Shown piece by piece: positions 19,564-29,894 of a stretch of DNA of 64,000 nt. The translations under genes were made by a program, and so were the position numbers. The notes below the pieces were generated by a model. That model searched no databases, was not told the DNA's origin, and saw only the letters and a program-made list of their open reading frames with translations. Source of the stretch: Aliivibrio fischeri. Lineage in GTDB: Bacteria; Pseudomonadota; Gammaproteobacteria; Enterobacterales; Vibrionaceae. Within the stretch, counting starts at the first letter, position 1. Each line of letters starts with the position of its first letter. The stretch lies in contig CP160629.1 in NCBI GenBank assembly GCA_038993745.2, positions 2,108,001 through 2,172,000 on the forward strand, written 5' to 3'.

Positions 19564-20598
19564 TTATTCTTCATCATCTAAATCAAACAATACGTCTTTG
19601 CCTAAGAAGGCTAAGTCCGTTTTCACCATATCTGGGCGCTTGATTTTCTCAGTAATCTGTATTGCTAATTTGTCGTTAGATTGACCGACTTTACCGCGGT
19701 AAGTTGGTAGGTCTTCTACAAATACGGTTGCTGCTTCTGGCATTTCTACTGGGATGATATCGCCAGCTTCCAGCTCCATTAGATCGCGTAATGAGATTTG
19801 GCTTTCTAATAGATTCACTTTCATTTCAACTGGAACATCCATGATTTCGTCACGCAATGCCTTGCTCCAACGAACATCAGTGTCCATCTTGTCACTTTGT
19901 ACACCGGCATCCAGTAACTCACGAATAGGTTCAACCATTGAATATGGGAAAACAACGTGGAAATCACCACCACCGCCATCCACTTCAATATGGAATGAAC
20001 TTACAACGATAACCTCTGTCGGGCTCACGATGTTTGCCATGGTTGGGTTAACTTCTGAGTCAAGGTACTCAAACTCAACGCCCATAACTGGTGACCATGC
20101 TTCTTTGTAATCTTCAAAAATCACTTTTAGCAATAATTGAATGATACGACGTTCAGTTGGGGTAAATTCACGACCTTCAATCTTAGCGTGGAAACGACCG
20201 TCACCACCAAAGAAGTTCTCAACCAAAATAAACACTAATCGAGCTTCCATCGTCACCAAAGCGGTACCTTTAAGTGGACGGAAACGCACCATGTTTAAAC
20301 TAGTTGGTACATATAAGGTATTTTGATACTCACCAAACTTCACCATTGAAACACCGTTAATCGATACTTCAGCGGTTTTTCTTAACATATTAAATAAGCT
20401 AATACGCATATGGCGTGCAAAGCGCTCGTTAATCAATTCCAGTGTTGGCATTCGACCACGAACGATTCGGTCTTGTGATGAGAAATCAAAGCTCTTCATC
20501 GAGCCTACATTGTCATCATTACCGACAACATCATCTTCTACATCATCTACACCGTGGAGTAGAGCATCAATTTCGTCTTGGGATAGTAGATCTGTCAC
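19564..20598 (-). CDS. fliM: Flagellar motor switch protein FliM
   Basis: C-ring protein that binds CheY-P through its N-terminal peptide. The 344 residues show that peptide (LLSQDEIDALLHG, 4-16), a middle CheC-like domain and a C-terminal SpoA domain (LESQISLRDLMELEAGDIIP). The start is a GTG (complement of 20596-20598), because the adjacent ATG is out of frame and runs straight into TGA. It is seven bases after fliL. Confidence 0.95.
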   Translation of the reverse strand: MTDLLSQDEIDALLHGVDDVEDDVVGNDDNVGSMKSFDFSSQDRIVRGRMPTLELINERFARHMRISLFNMLRKTAEVSINGVSMVKFGEYQNTLYVPTSLNMVRFRPLKGTALVTMEARLVFILVENFFGGDGRFHAKIEGREFTPTERRIIQLLLKVIFEDYKEAWSPVMGVEFEYLDSEVNPTMANIVSPTEVIVVSSFHIEVDGGGGDFHVVFPYSMVEPIRELLDAGVQSDKMDTDVRWSKALRDEIMDVPVEMKVNLLESQISLRDLMELEAGDIIPVEMPEAATVFVEDLPTYRGKVGQSNDKLAIQITEKIKRPDMVKTDLAFLGKDVLFDLDDEE

Positions 20599-20605
20599 AT
20601 TAAAC

Positions 20606-21091
20606 CTATTGCATTACAAAGTCGGTAAATAATACTTTTTCAACTACAGGCTTAGCTGTAATTTTAGTAAAGGCATCTTGGATATCACGTGTCGCTTGCT
20701 CACGTAGCTCAATTCGGCCACGTGGTTCTCTTAACTGTTCAACGGTTGCAGCTGCAAATGTCGATAATAAAGCACTCTCAATAAGCGGAGTATGCTGTTT
20801 AGCAACCGCTTCATTATCCGTACCACGCATCATGACTTGTACTTTTAACTGTACTAAGCGATCACGTTTATCTCCGGTCACATTAAAGATAAATGGCTGA
20901 GGTAAATTTAAATACAGTGCTGGCATATTCGCTTCTAAAGCGGCAATATCTTGCTCTGTTGGTTCTGGTGCTGGCTCGCTTGACATAAAGAACCAAGCAG
21001 CAACGCCTCCACCAATCAGCAATAAAGCAACTAATGCAATAATGATCATTAGTTTCTTCTTACCTTTAGGCACATCACCTTGTTCAGCCAT
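20606..21091 (-). CDS. fliL: Flagellar basal-body-associated protein FliL
   Basis: Single-pass inner-membrane protein that supports stator function. About 161 residues with one membrane helix (KLMIIIALVALLLIGGGVAAWFF) and a periplasmic FliL domain (LYLNLPQPFIFNV). The ATG at 21091 was chosen because AGAGGA lies six bases upstream; a second in-frame ATG two codons earlier overlaps that ribosome site. Confidence 0.94.
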   Translation of the reverse strand: MAEQGDVPKGKKKLMIIIALVALLLIGGGVAAWFFMSSEPAPEPTEQDIAALEANMPALYLNLPQPFIFNVTGDKRDRLVQLKVQVMMRGTDNEAVAKQHTPLIESALLSTFAAATVEQLREPRGRIELREQATRDIQDAFTKITAKPVVEKVLFTDFVMQ

Positions 21092-21155
21092 TCTCATTCC
21101 TCTTTAAATAACTTATTAATTTTTATTTTAATGTCGCTAATTTGTATTATTGTGT

Positions 21156-22405
21156 TTATGCGTAAAAACTGATGCCATCATTTGGTTTTGATACTTGAAC
21201 ACTAATTTCACGCTCTTCTGAAGATTCTTCACTAAAGCCAGAACCACGGTTACTGTGCTCTTCTTTTTGATAAGCATATTGTGAAGAATCACCAGAACTT
21301 TGTTGCTGTACCGATGTATCGGCCAATTGGATCCCTTGTTGAGCAAACATTTCACGTAAACGTGGCAATGATTGTTCTATCGCATCTCTTGCGTGTTGGT
21401 TCGAAACCGTAAATTGCACACCGGCACTATCTGCCCCCATATTCAATCGAATATGCATGCGTCCCATTTCTGGTGGATCTAAGCGTATATCTACATGCTT
21501 CAGGTTTTTTGCCATCATCATATTAATGCGCTCTGCCACTTCATCACTCACCATTTCTTGGCGAATATTCAAAGGCACATTCATAGGATCTGTACGTTGC
21601 GCTTGAACGGCTGCCGCTTGTTGAGTGGCCGTCGTACCTGACGCATGTGCTAATTGTTGTGCAAAGGTATCTGTGGTTTTAGATTCAGTTAAATTAACCG
21701 CTTCACCATTAGCAACTTGAGTCATACCAAGTGCTGAGATATCCATTTTTGCTTTTTTCGCCTCTGCTAACTTTCCGGCTTCAGCTTCTGCCTTACCAAT
21801 CAGTGCAGTTGACGTTAATAATTCCTTGGTTGATTCTTTATTGCCTGCGGCTTCACCTTTGCTTTGCGTTTCGCCCTCTACTTGAGTTGACGATTTAGCA
21901 CTACTTCCCCATTGAATTTCTTTTAATGGATCTGTTTTTTCAGCTACGGTTTTGCTGCTGTTTTTCTCGCCTTCAGCGGCAATACTTGCTTGAGTAAGCA
22001 ACATTTCAGCATCGCTCGAATCTGATGATTCTGATTCATCAGATGACTCTTCTTCACCTAAAGCTTTTTTACTTTCATCTTTTTTATCAACCAACGTGCT
22101 ATTCGCTTGGTCTAGACGAGATAATAATTCAGAACCTTGGCTAACTTTGTCCTCTGTTGTTTCTTCTTTTGTTTCATCAACAGATTCAGACTCTTTCGAT
22201 TTTTCGCTCGCTTCGCCTTTTTCAACATCGCCTTTCTCATCAACCGTTGTTTTTTGGCGTCGTCTTTTTCCTTTAATCCCATTACCTCTTTTAGCTCTTC
22301 AATAAAGCCTTCAGATTCTGGTTTATCTACAGCAGCCGTTTTAGTATCTGGCTTTACAGGCGCGGTTTTATTAATACCGTTTAATGATAAGTCATGACTG
22401 CTCAT
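21156..22405 (-). CDS. fliK: Flagellar hook-length control protein FliK (frameshifted)
   Basis: Secreted ruler that sets hook length and triggers the FlhB switch. The N-terminal part from the ATG at 22405 reads MSSHDLSLNGINKTAPVKPD and leaves frame at a run of six T (22250-22255 on the plus strand). A seventh base restores KKTTVDEKGDVEKGEAS and joins the rest, giving 417 codons. The low-complexity acidic middle and the C-terminal FliK domain (VDIRLDPPEMGRMHIRLNMG, about 300-370) are clear. The break is probably a homopolymer sequencing error. Confidence 0.9.
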
Positions 22406-22475
22406 AGCATGTTCTCTACATTGAGTGTGGATTTTTTGACGAGCACGATAGTGGCTCAGCTTTGCTTATTTTAAA

Positions 22476-22490
22476 GCAAATATTAAGCCA
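22476..22490 (-). promoter_or_regulatory. Sigma-54 promoter of the fliK-flhB operon
   Basis: Minus-strand TGGCTTAATATTTGC has GG and GC ten bases apart, 71 bases upstream of fliK. It defines an own transcription start for fliKLMNOPQR-flhB, separate from the fliE operon that ends at 22577. Confidence 0.78.
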
Positions 22491-22576
22491 CTTTTATTAT
22501 TCAATAAGAACTTGAAAGATTATGAAGGGAAAATGCTGATGAATTGAGAAAACCTTGAAGCAATCACTCAATATGA

Positions 22577-23019
22577 TTATTCAGTTTTACTTCGGCGAGC
22601 AAATTGAAGGGTTGAGAACTCATCCATCATTTTTTGCTCTTGCTTATCCAGCATTTTTTGTCGCTCTGCTTTTTTCTTATCCATCATCCACTCATAAGAT
22701 CGTCGCTGCTTACGAGTCTCTTGCCAATAGGTTTGGCAATTATCCACTTGTGATGTGAAATGGGATTCTGCACTTTTTTGCTTGGTCAATGTTTCATCCA
22801 ACTGAACCAAAAACTTATTTAAATGGCCATATTGGCTTGCAGTTAACCCTTGCTGACCACGCTGCAATAATTGATTACAATAATCAAGACGGTATTTTTC
22901 AATCTGCTTTACTTGCTCATAAAAGTCTTCCAATTCAGCTTTGGCTTTGTTCAGCGCCATCACCGCTTGGTTTTCTCTTTCTTGGCTTGCTCTAATAAAA
23001 AATCAAAAGTACTTGTCAT
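22577..23019 (-). CDS. fliJ: Flagellar export chaperone FliJ (frameshifted)
   Basis: Coiled-coil stalk protein of the FliH-FliI-FliJ export ATPase complex. From the ATG at 23019 the first residues read MTSTFDFLLEQAKK; the frame is then lost near 22972-22980 and the remainder (ENQAVMALNKAKAELEDFYEQV...) continues in another frame. One added base gives 148 codons, the usual FliJ length. Without it only a 19-residue peptide would be made. It is the last gene of the fliE operon, ten bases after fliI. Confidence 0.88.
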
Positions 23020-23029
23020 TTATTATGCC

Positions 23030-24349
23030 TTAGCCACTAAGCAACATTTTAAGCATGTTTTTACACATATCGTATGGAACACTTTCTTTCATACGCTGCT
23101 GTAAATATTCGTCTAATCTTGGTTTTAACGTAAACGCTTGATCAATAGCAGGATCAGTACCCGGTTTATACGCCCCAATCGACACCAAGTCTTGGTTTTT
23201 ACGGCAAGTAGACAACACTTGTCTCACCGCTTTAGACATAAGCATATGTTCTTCGTCGGTGATTTGTGGCATAACACGACTGACTGATTTCTCTACATCG
23301 ATAGCAGGGTAATGTCCGGCATCAGCCATTTCACGAGACAATACAATGTGTCCATCCAAAATCGCACGTGAAGCATCAGCAATAGGATCTTGTAAATCAT
23401 CCCCTTCGGTTAATACGGTAAAGAATGCCGTAATAGAACCTTGATTTTCATTACCATTACCCGCTCGTTCAACCAATGCCGGTAATTTTGCAAATACAGA
23501 AGGCGGATAACCTTTGGTTGCTGGTGGCTCACCAACAGATAAGGCAATTTCACGCTGTGCTTGAGCAAAACGTGTTAACGAATCCATTAATAGTAAAACG
23601 TCTAAGCCTTGATCGCGGAAATACTCAGCAATGGTTAATGCGGTTTGACACCCTTTTAATCGCATCAATGCAGATGCATCGGCAGGAGCGGCAACCACAA
23701 CAGAGCGCTGACGACCTTCAGGGCCTAAAATTTCTTCAATGAACTCTTTAACTTCACGTCCACGTTCACCAATTAAGCCAACCACAACCACTTGTGCTGT
23801 TGTACCACGAGTCATCATGCCCAGTGTTACCGATTTACCAACACCGGAACCAGCGAATAAGCCTAAACGCTGACCTTTACCCACAGTCAATAAGCCGTTA
23901 ATTGCTTTTAAACCAACATCAAGCGGCTCTGAAATAGGCTTTCGTGATAATGGGTTAATTGGCTCAGAAGTAAATGATGCGGTATGTTCAGTATAAAGTT
24001 CACCAAGACCATCAATAGGATTACCAACCCCATCAACCACACGACCAAGTAATTCCATACCAACTGGAATACCACTGCCATCGGCGATTGGAGTGACTTT
24101 AGCGCCAGGTAATACGCCTGAAACTTGTTCACTTGGCATTAAAAATAAGTTTTCACCAGAAAAGCCAACAACTTCGGCTTCAATCACACCATTTACGGTT
24201 TCGACCAAACAGGAACTACCAATAGGCGCTCGACAACCTGTTGCTTCAAGTGTTAAACCAACAACACGCACTAATTTACCTGAGGCAATAGCGCGAGTGG
24301 TTAAGCCTGTGGTTTTATATTGAGATAAACGTTCAGATAATGGCAACAT
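23030..24349 (-). CDS. fliI: Flagellum-specific ATP synthase FliI
   Basis: Hexameric ATPase that energises flagellar export. The 439 residues include Walker [12 protein letters not shown] (about 163-173), Walker [19 protein letters not shown] and the family's [10 protein letters not shown]. It overlaps the end of fliH by one base. Length is normal. Confidence 0.97.
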   Translation of the reverse strand: MLPLSERLSQYKTTGLTTRAIASGKLVRVVGLTLEATGCRAPIGSSCLVETVNGVIEAEVVGFSGENLFLMPSEQVSGVLPGAKVTPIADGSGIPVGMELLGRVVDGVGNPIDGLGELYTEHTASFTSEPINPLSRKPISEPLDVGLKAINGLLTVGKGQRLGLFAGSGVGKSVTLGMMTRGTTAQVVVVGLIGERGREVKEFIEEILGPEGRQRSVVVAAPADASALMRLKGCQTALTIAEYFRDQGLDVLLLMDSLTRFAQAQREIALSVGEPPATKGYPPSVFAKLPALVERAGNGNENQGSITAFFTVLTEGDDLQDPIADASRAILDGHIVLSREMADAGHYPAIDVEKSVSRVMPQITDEEHMLMSKAVRQVLSTCRKNQDLVSIGAYKPGTDPAIDQAFTLKPRLDEYLQQRMKESVPYDMCKNMLKMLLSG

Positions 24350-25146
24350 TACTGATTTCCTTGATGACGGTTCACACCACAGAATTTGTTCAGTACGCTC
24401 TTAATTCGTTCTTCTAGCAAATAACTCACTTTTGAATCAGAAGCTTGAATATTAATATCCCCCAAATTCATCGACGGCTCTGCGGTTAATGTCCACTGCT
24501 TTTGTGCTAATGCTTCCTCACCGTATGCGTCGATGACACGTTGGTGATCTTCTGGATTCAACGCAATATTAATTTCACGCTCTGTAACAGGCAGTGTTTC
24601 TACAGACTCTCGAACTGTATCTAAAATAACTTGAGGGTTTGTTTTTACTTCTACGTGAACCACTTCTTTAGTCAGTGCTAACACCATATCAATTAATTGT
24701 TTTTCAACTTGAGAATCAAGCAATGCTAATGGCTCAGCAAACTTATCAGCCATAGCAATTAACTGTTGAATACGTTCTTGAATTTCAGCTTGGCCAGCTG
24801 CAATCCCTTCATCATAACCAACTTGATAACCTTCAGGTTTCCCTGCTTCAAAGCCTTCCGCTTGACCTTTTTCTAAACCTTCTTTGTAGCCAAACTCTTG
24901 GCCTTCCATTAAGCCTTCGTTGTAAGCGCCTTGCTTAATTTGTTCAATAATTTCTTCTGTTAAAACAAATTCTTCTGGCTCTTCTTCTTTTGGAAGCGAT
25001 GGAGTCCAACTTGGATCGTAATTAAAAGCAGTTTCACGAGCAGGCTTATTTGGATCAGAGTAATCTGGGGACTCCCAAATATTGGTTTTTTGTAGTTCAC
25101 TCTCATCGGTAATGCGGATAAAGCCACGTTTTTTGCTAATACTCAT
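24349..25146 (-). CDS. fliH: Flagellar assembly protein FliH
   Basis: Regulator and stator-like partner of FliI. The 265 residues contain a run of GxxxG-type repeats (about 93-140: [18 protein letters not shown] and following), known in FliH as a special helix, then a helical C-terminal domain. It is separated from fliG by 103 bases that hold a strong hairpin. Confidence 0.94.
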   Translation of the reverse strand: MSISKKRGFIRITDESELQKTNIWESPDYSDPNKPARETAFNYDPSWTPSLPKEEEPEEFVLTEEIIEQIKQGAYNEGLMEGQEFGYKEGLEKGQAEGFEAGKPEGYQVGYDEGIAAGQAEIQERIQQLIAMADKFAEPLALLDSQVEKQLIDMVLALTKEVVHVEVKTNPQVILDTVRESVETLPVTEREINIALNPEDHQRVIDAYGEEALAQKQWTLTAEPSMNLGDINIQASDSKVSYLLEERIKSVLNKFCGVNRHQGNQ

Positions 25147-25185
25147 GATGATAACCCGTAAAAAAGAAGAAGATTTAGAAAGAAT

Positions 25186-25220
25186 AACGGCTATTTCAAT
25201 CTAATTATGAAATAGCCGTT
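25186..25220. repeat. 13-bp perfect inverted repeat between fliG and fliH
   Basis: AACGGCTATTTCA (25186-25198) is repeated as its exact reverse complement at 25208-25220 with a 9-base loop. It would form a stable hairpin in the fliE-J transcript. No U-run follows on either strand, so it is not a standard terminator; it may be an attenuator or an RNA-processing/stability element. Confidence 0.75.
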
Positions 25221-25249
25221 TAATTATAACTCAATGAAATGAAAACGTA

Positions 25250-26302
25250 TTATACGAATTCATCCGCACCGCCAGAAAGCATTAGATCACCAGAATCTGC
25301 CATTCGACGTGCCACTGCCAGAATTTCTTTCTGGGCGGCTTCAACGTCTGCAACACGGACTGGACCCATAGCTTCAAGATCATCACGCATAAGTTCAGCT
25401 GCACGTTTCGACATACACTTAAACATTTTCTCTTTAAGTGCATCATCAGCACCTTTAAGTGCTTTTTGCAGAACTTCTTGTGGAACATCACGCAATAGCA
25501 TTTGAATACCTTGGTCTTGTACATCGATAAGGTTTTCAAATACAAACATAAGATCTTGAATCTGAGTTGCTGTCTCTTCATCTTGGTCACGGATTTGATC
25601 CATCAACATACCTTCAATGCTGTTATCTAGGTAGTTCATGATTTCTGCCGCTGCTTTCAGGCCGCCAATTTTCGCAGCTTGAGCACCAGATTGACCTGCG
25701 AATTGTTTCTCCATGATTTCGTTCAATTCAGCAAGTGCTGATGGTTGAACTTCTTCAAGGTGCGCAATACGCATCATTAAATCAAGACGAACACGTTCAG
25801 GGAATTGAGATAAAATCTCCGCTGATTGGTCCGGATCTAAGTAAGATAATACGATGGTTTGGATCTGCGGGTGCTCATTCATAATGATGCTTGCCACTTG
25901 ACGAGGATCCATCCATTTCAATGAATCCAGGCCTTTAGAACCGCTACCTAGTAGAATTTGATCTACTAGGTTATTCGCTTTATCTTCACCAAGAGCAGCA
26001 ACTAATGCGTTACGCATAAAGTCTTCGCTGCCCATACCAATGCTAGTGTATTTCTGAATATCTTCTAAGAACGCACGGTGAATCGCTGACACTTTGATCT
26101 GATTTAAGTCAGATACGGTTGCCATTGCTGCACCTACTTTTTGAACTTGCTTTGGTTCTAAGTGACGAATAATACTTGCCGCATCTTCTTCACTTAAACT
26201 TAGCAATAAAATCGCTGCACGCTCTGAGCCTGATAATGAAGAAAGATCAAATTCTGGTGTTTCTTCTTCTTTATTTCCTGCTTCTACAATTTCATTAGCC
26301 AT
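25250..26302 (-). CDS. fliG: Flagellar motor switch protein FliG
   Basis: Rotor protein of the C ring that interacts with the stator. The 350 residues contain the N-terminal FliF-binding domain (LSGSERAAILLLSLSEEDAA), the middle domain with the EHPQ motif (NEHPQIQTIVLSYL, about 130) and the C-terminal charged torque helix region (KMFKCMSKRAAELMRDDLEAMGPVRVADVE). It overlaps the fliF stop by eight bases. Confidence 0.97.
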   Translation of the reverse strand: MANEIVEAGNKEEETPEFDLSSLSGSERAAILLLSLSEEDAASIIRHLEPKQVQKVGAAMATVSDLNQIKVSAIHRAFLEDIQKYTSIGMGSEDFMRNALVAALGEDKANNLVDQILLGSGSKGLDSLKWMDPRQVASIIMNEHPQIQTIVLSYLDPDQSAEILSQFPERVRLDLMMRIAHLEEVQPSALAELNEIMEKQFAGQSGAQAAKIGGLKAAAEIMNYLDNSIEGMLMDQIRDQDEETATQIQDLMFVFENLIDVQDQGIQMLLRDVPQEVLQKALKGADDALKEKMFKCMSKRAAELMRDDLEAMGPVRVADVEAAQKEILAVARRMADSGDLMLSGGADEFV

Positions 26303-28028
26303 TTTCAGATACCCAGTTTCGAACTACTTGTGCTGCTAATTCCGGTTCATTTGCTACTAGTGCACGAACCGCTTTCAATAAATCTTCGTCTTTATGCAAA
26401 TTAGGAAGATCGATGCCCGAGCCAAACTCGAATCCATCTCCATCTAAATCACTGCCAATTAAGCCCATCTCACCTTCAGCATTACGTTCTGCATTTGCCA
26501 ATGCTTCATCTTCTGCTTGGTTAGGGAACAGTAATTTATTCATTGCTGGACGAACAAGAACAAGAATAACAGCGATAATAACCAAGGCACCAGCAAGCCA
26601 TTTAACCCAATCATTAAAGTTAGGATTTTCCCAAATTGGCACATCAATCGCAATTGGTTGCTCTTCAATAGCAAACTTCACGCTCAGTACATTCAGTAAA
26701 TCACCACGTTGTTCATTTAGACCAACACTACCAATAATGATTTGACGGATCTTATCTAATTCTGCTGCTGAAATTGGTGTATATGTTACTTCACCTGTTT
26801 CAGGGTTAACGCTTTGACGCTCTTTAACGGCAACAGATACCGTTTGTCGAGCTACGGTTCCTGTTTGTTTACGTTCGTGACTGATTGTTGTATCAAGTTC
26901 AAAGTTTCGCGTTGCTTCTTTATGAACTGAACCTTGACCTAATACCGAACCATCTTTTAATTCTGCGATATCTTGAGGGATAGCAGAATCTACCGGTGGT
27001 TGGTTACTTAGCGCACCAGGGACACCAGCAATCACATTACCGTTGTTATAATCTTCTAACGTGTATTCACTTCGAGTAGATGCCGTTTGAGGATCAAATT
27101 GCTTACGAGTTTGCTCAACCGCACTGAAATCCATAGACACATCCACTTGAGCGGTATAGTTACCTAAACCCAAAATAGGAATAAGGATTGCGTCAATTTT
27201 ATCTCGTAAAGATTGCTCTTGTTTGCGCTCTAACTCTTGCTCTTTTCGATGAGCCATTGCCATCGGATCTTGCGTACCAGAGCTAAGAAGACGACCATGC
27301 TGATCCGTTACGGTAACACGTGTTGGTTTCATTCCTGGAACCGCACTTGCAACCATATCAACAATCGAATCTACTTCTTCTTGTTTTAGCATTGCACCCA
27401 TTCGCATGGTCAAGAATACCGTTGCTGACGCTTCTTGATTATGACGAACAAATACGCTCTGTTTTGGCATTGCGAGTAATACTTGAGCTTTACGAATTGG
27501 TCTCATTTGCTCAAATGTACTTGCTAATTGGCGTTCACGACTTAGTTTTAAACGCTCTTGCTCTAAACGCTGTGAAACCCCAAAGCCCATATCTTGCAAT
27601 AAAATATCATCTCCCTCACCAACGGCTTTATTTAAGCCTGCGCGAGACAAATCAAGATTCATTTTACTGAATTCAGAGGCGGGAACTAAAATGGTATTAC
27701 CATCTAGTTTGTATTCTGCTTTTTGAGCATCAAGATGATCAAGCACTTGAATTAGTTCATCTGTTTCATAAACTCCAAGCGGACGCATCTCTGGTTCTTG
27801 AACCCAAAAGAAAAGCATGACAATTAACGCCACACAAATAGAAACAGATAATACGAGGATAACCTGACGTAATAAGTCAAGATTACCCAAAGCTGAATCT
27901 AATTTTGAAGAACTTTGCTCATCAACATCTGGATTTTGTACGTCAACAGAGCTATCCAGTGCCATAGCACCGCCTGTTGGCATATCATCCGATACGGCTA
28001 AGTTCGTGTTTTTGTTCTCTTCCGACAC
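26295..28028 (-). CDS. fliF: Flagellar MS-ring protein FliF
   Basis: Forms the MS ring in the inner membrane. The 577 residues have two membrane helices (about 50-72 and 465-485) flanking a large periplasmic part with ring-building motifs (LDLSRAGLNKAVGEGDDIL, YTAQVDVSMDFS). The C-terminal FliG-binding tail ends LAAQVVRNWVSENG. It follows fliE by 17 bases. Confidence 0.97.
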   Translation of the reverse strand: MSEENKNTNLAVSDDMPTGGAMALDSSVDVQNPDVDEQSSSKLDSALGNLDLLRQVILVLSVSICVALIVMLFFWVQEPEMRPLGVYETDELIQVLDHLDAQKAEYKLDGNTILVPASEFSKMNLDLSRAGLNKAVGEGDDILLQDMGFGVSQRLEQERLKLSRERQLASTFEQMRPIRKAQVLLAMPKQSVFVRHNQEASATVFLTMRMGAMLKQEEVDSIVDMVASAVPGMKPTRVTVTDQHGRLLSSGTQDPMAMAHRKEQELERKQEQSLRDKIDAILIPILGLGNYTAQVDVSMDFSAVEQTRKQFDPQTASTRSEYTLEDYNNGNVIAGVPGALSNQPPVDSAIPQDIAELKDGSVLGQGSVHKEATRNFELDTTISHERKQTGTVARQTVSVAVKERQSVNPETGEVTYTPISAAELDKIRQIIIGSVGLNEQRGDLLNVLSVKFAIEEQPIAIDVPIWENPNFNDWVKWLAGALVIIAVILVLVRPAMNKLLFPNQAEDEALANAERNAEGEMGLIGSDLDGDGFEFGSGIDLPNLHKDEDLLKAVRALVANEPELAAQVVRNWVSENG

Positions 28029-28045
28029 GCTTTAATTCCTAGAAA

Positions 28046-28357
28046 TTAGACTGGCATATTCATCAGTGCTTTATAAGCATCAACTAGCTTATTGCGCACT
28101 TGAATTGTGGCATCAAATGCAACGCTTGATTTATTTCGTGCAATCATAACGTCTGATAATGAAACCCCTTCATCACCTCTGTCAAAACGCACTGCTAAAT
28201 CACTTGATGCCTTTTGTAATCCATTTACGTTATTGACGGCTTTCGCAAACATTGCACTGAAGTCCGCACCGACTTCTTTTCCTGTTACTTGACGCGTTGT
28301 ATTTGACGCGTCAAGCATCATTGCTTGCATCTCGTCCTGTAAACCACCGATTTTCAT
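28046..28357 (-). CDS. fliE: Flagellar hook-basal body protein FliE
   Basis: Links the MS ring to the rod. The 103-residue protein has the family C-terminus SDVMIARNKSSVAFDATIQVRNKLVDAYKALMNMPV. GGAG eight bases before the ATG supports the start. It is the first gene of the fliEFGHIJ operon. Confidence 0.96.
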   Translation of the reverse strand: MKIGGLQDEMQAMMLDASNTTRQVTGKEVGADFSAMFAKAVNNVNGLQKASSDLAVRFDRGDEGVSLSDVMIARNKSSVAFDATIQVRNKLVDAYKALMNMPV

Positions 28358-28415
28358 TTCTATTCTCCGACCCAGTCAACTTCTTGACTTAATTTTACGA
28401 CCCGAAGTATATAAA

Positions 28416-28430
28416 GCAATTTACATACCA
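28416..28430 (-). promoter_or_regulatory. Sigma-54 promoter of the fliE operon
   Basis: Minus-strand TGGTATGTAAATTGC (GG, ten bases, GC) lies 59 bases upstream of fliE, in the short gap after flrC. Confidence 0.75.
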
Positions 28431-28457
28431 ATATATCAATAACGATAACTCATTGTT

Positions 28458-29891
28458 TTAACTTGGGATATCTATTCCAGCATCACGCATCTTCGCTAGC
28501 TTGTAACGTAACGTTCTTGGGCTAATACCTAGTTTTTCAGCGACATCTTTTCGCTTCCCATCACAGGCTTTTATGGTTTCAAGGATAATGATAAATTCTT
28601 GCTCTCGAAGTTCACCACCTAACCCACTAGATGCAACCAAAACCTCACTTTCTTCAGATGTTGCTGGTGCAGCTGTCTCGTTTATTGACGGTACTTGTTG
28701 CTCAGGTCTAATTGTTGGCGCTTCACCACTGACTACTTGTTGTAAGCCGTCCGCATCCGCCCAATCAACCCCTTCTAATAAAACATCATCCGCAGTGATC
28801 GTATGTTCTTCTGCAAGAATAAGCGCACGCTGAACTACGTTATCTAATTCACGAACGTTACCCGGCCATGGGTATGCTTCTAGTTTTTGAGTCGCTTCTG
28901 CACTAAAACTAGGAACTGGTAAACCTTGTTTTTGACAGTGACGCTCTACTAAGTGTTGAGCTATCGGTGCAATATCACCTTTACGATCTTTCAATGGCGG
29001 CCATGCAATTGGGAATACGTTTAAGCGGTAATATAAATCTTCACGGAAGTTGCCTTCTTCGACGTACTTTTTCAGATCACGGTTACTGGTTGCTAAGATA
29101 CGTACATCCAACTTAATGCTCTTACGACCACCTAAACGTTCAACTTCACGTTCTTGCAATACACGCAGTAACTTAGCTTGTAGGTTAAGATCCATTTCAC
29201 TGATCTCATCCAGTAAAATAGTACCACCTTGAGCTTGTTCAAATTTACCCGGACAGGCTTGAACAGCCCCCGTAAAGGCACCTTTTTCATAACCAAATAA
29301 TGTAGCTTCTAACATGTTGTCAGGAATAGCGGCACAGTTAATGGCAACAAATGGGCCTTCACTTCGTTGTGAATTATTGTGGATGTAGCGTGACATGACT
29401 TCTTTACCTGAACCACTAGGACCAAGCACCATCACGTTAGCGTCTGTACGTGCGACTTTATCAGCTAATTTAAGTAGCTTAAGACTCTTTTCATCAGCAA
29501 CGATAGCATCACCCGTTTGCTCAGTTTTCACTGGTGCATAACGACTGACCATATTCAGTAATACTTCTGGTGCAAATGGCTTAGCCATATAATCAATAGC
29601 ACCGTCTTTCATTGCAGAAACCGCATCTTCAATATTGGCGTAAGCCGTCATTAAAAGAACCGGAAGATTCGGCCAATTCAATTTAATACTGCGCAATAAA
29701 GCCAATCCACCCATGCCTGCCATTTGAACATCAGAAACAACAATATCAACGGGCTCTTTCTTCAAAATAAGTAACGCTGTTTCTGCGCTATCGGCTTCTA
29801 CCCACTCGTAACCAGCTAACTCTAGCGTGTCGATCAAGGCTTCACGTAAACCTTCATCATCCTCGACAATTAATACTTTGCTTTGTGCCAT
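28458..29891 (-). CDS. flrC: Sigma-54-dependent response regulator FlrC
   Basis: Activates class III flagellar promoters once phosphorylated by FlrB. The 477 residues contain a receiver domain (phospho-acceptor in IVVSDVQMAGMGG), an AAA+ domain with Walker A GPSGSGKE, the sigma-54 contact loop GAFTGA and Walker B ILLDEI. A linker and a Fis-type helix-turn-helix (KDVAEKLGISPRTLRYKLAKM) follow. It lies three bases after flrB. Frame intact. Confidence 0.97.
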   Translation of the reverse strand: MAQSKVLIVEDDEGLREALIDTLELAGYEWVEADSAETALLILKKEPVDIVVSDVQMAGMGGLALLRSIKLNWPNLPVLLMTAYANIEDAVSAMKDGAIDYMAKPFAPEVLLNMVSRYAPVKTEQTGDAIVADEKSLKLLKLADKVARTDANVMVLGPSGSGKEVMSRYIHNNSQRSEGPFVAINCAAIPDNMLEATLFGYEKGAFTGAVQACPGKFEQAQGGTILLDEISEMDLNLQAKLLRVLQEREVERLGGRKSIKLDVRILATSNRDLKKYVEEGNFREDLYYRLNVFPIAWPPLKDRKGDIAPIAQHLVERHCQKQGLPVPSFSAEATQKLEAYPWPGNVRELDNVVQRALILAEEHTITADDVLLEGVDWADADGLQQVVSGEAPTIRPEQQVPSINETAAPATSEESEVLVASSGLGGELREQEFIIILETIKACDGKRKDVAEKLGISPRTLRYKLAKMRDAGIDIPS

Positions 29892-29894
29892 GAT

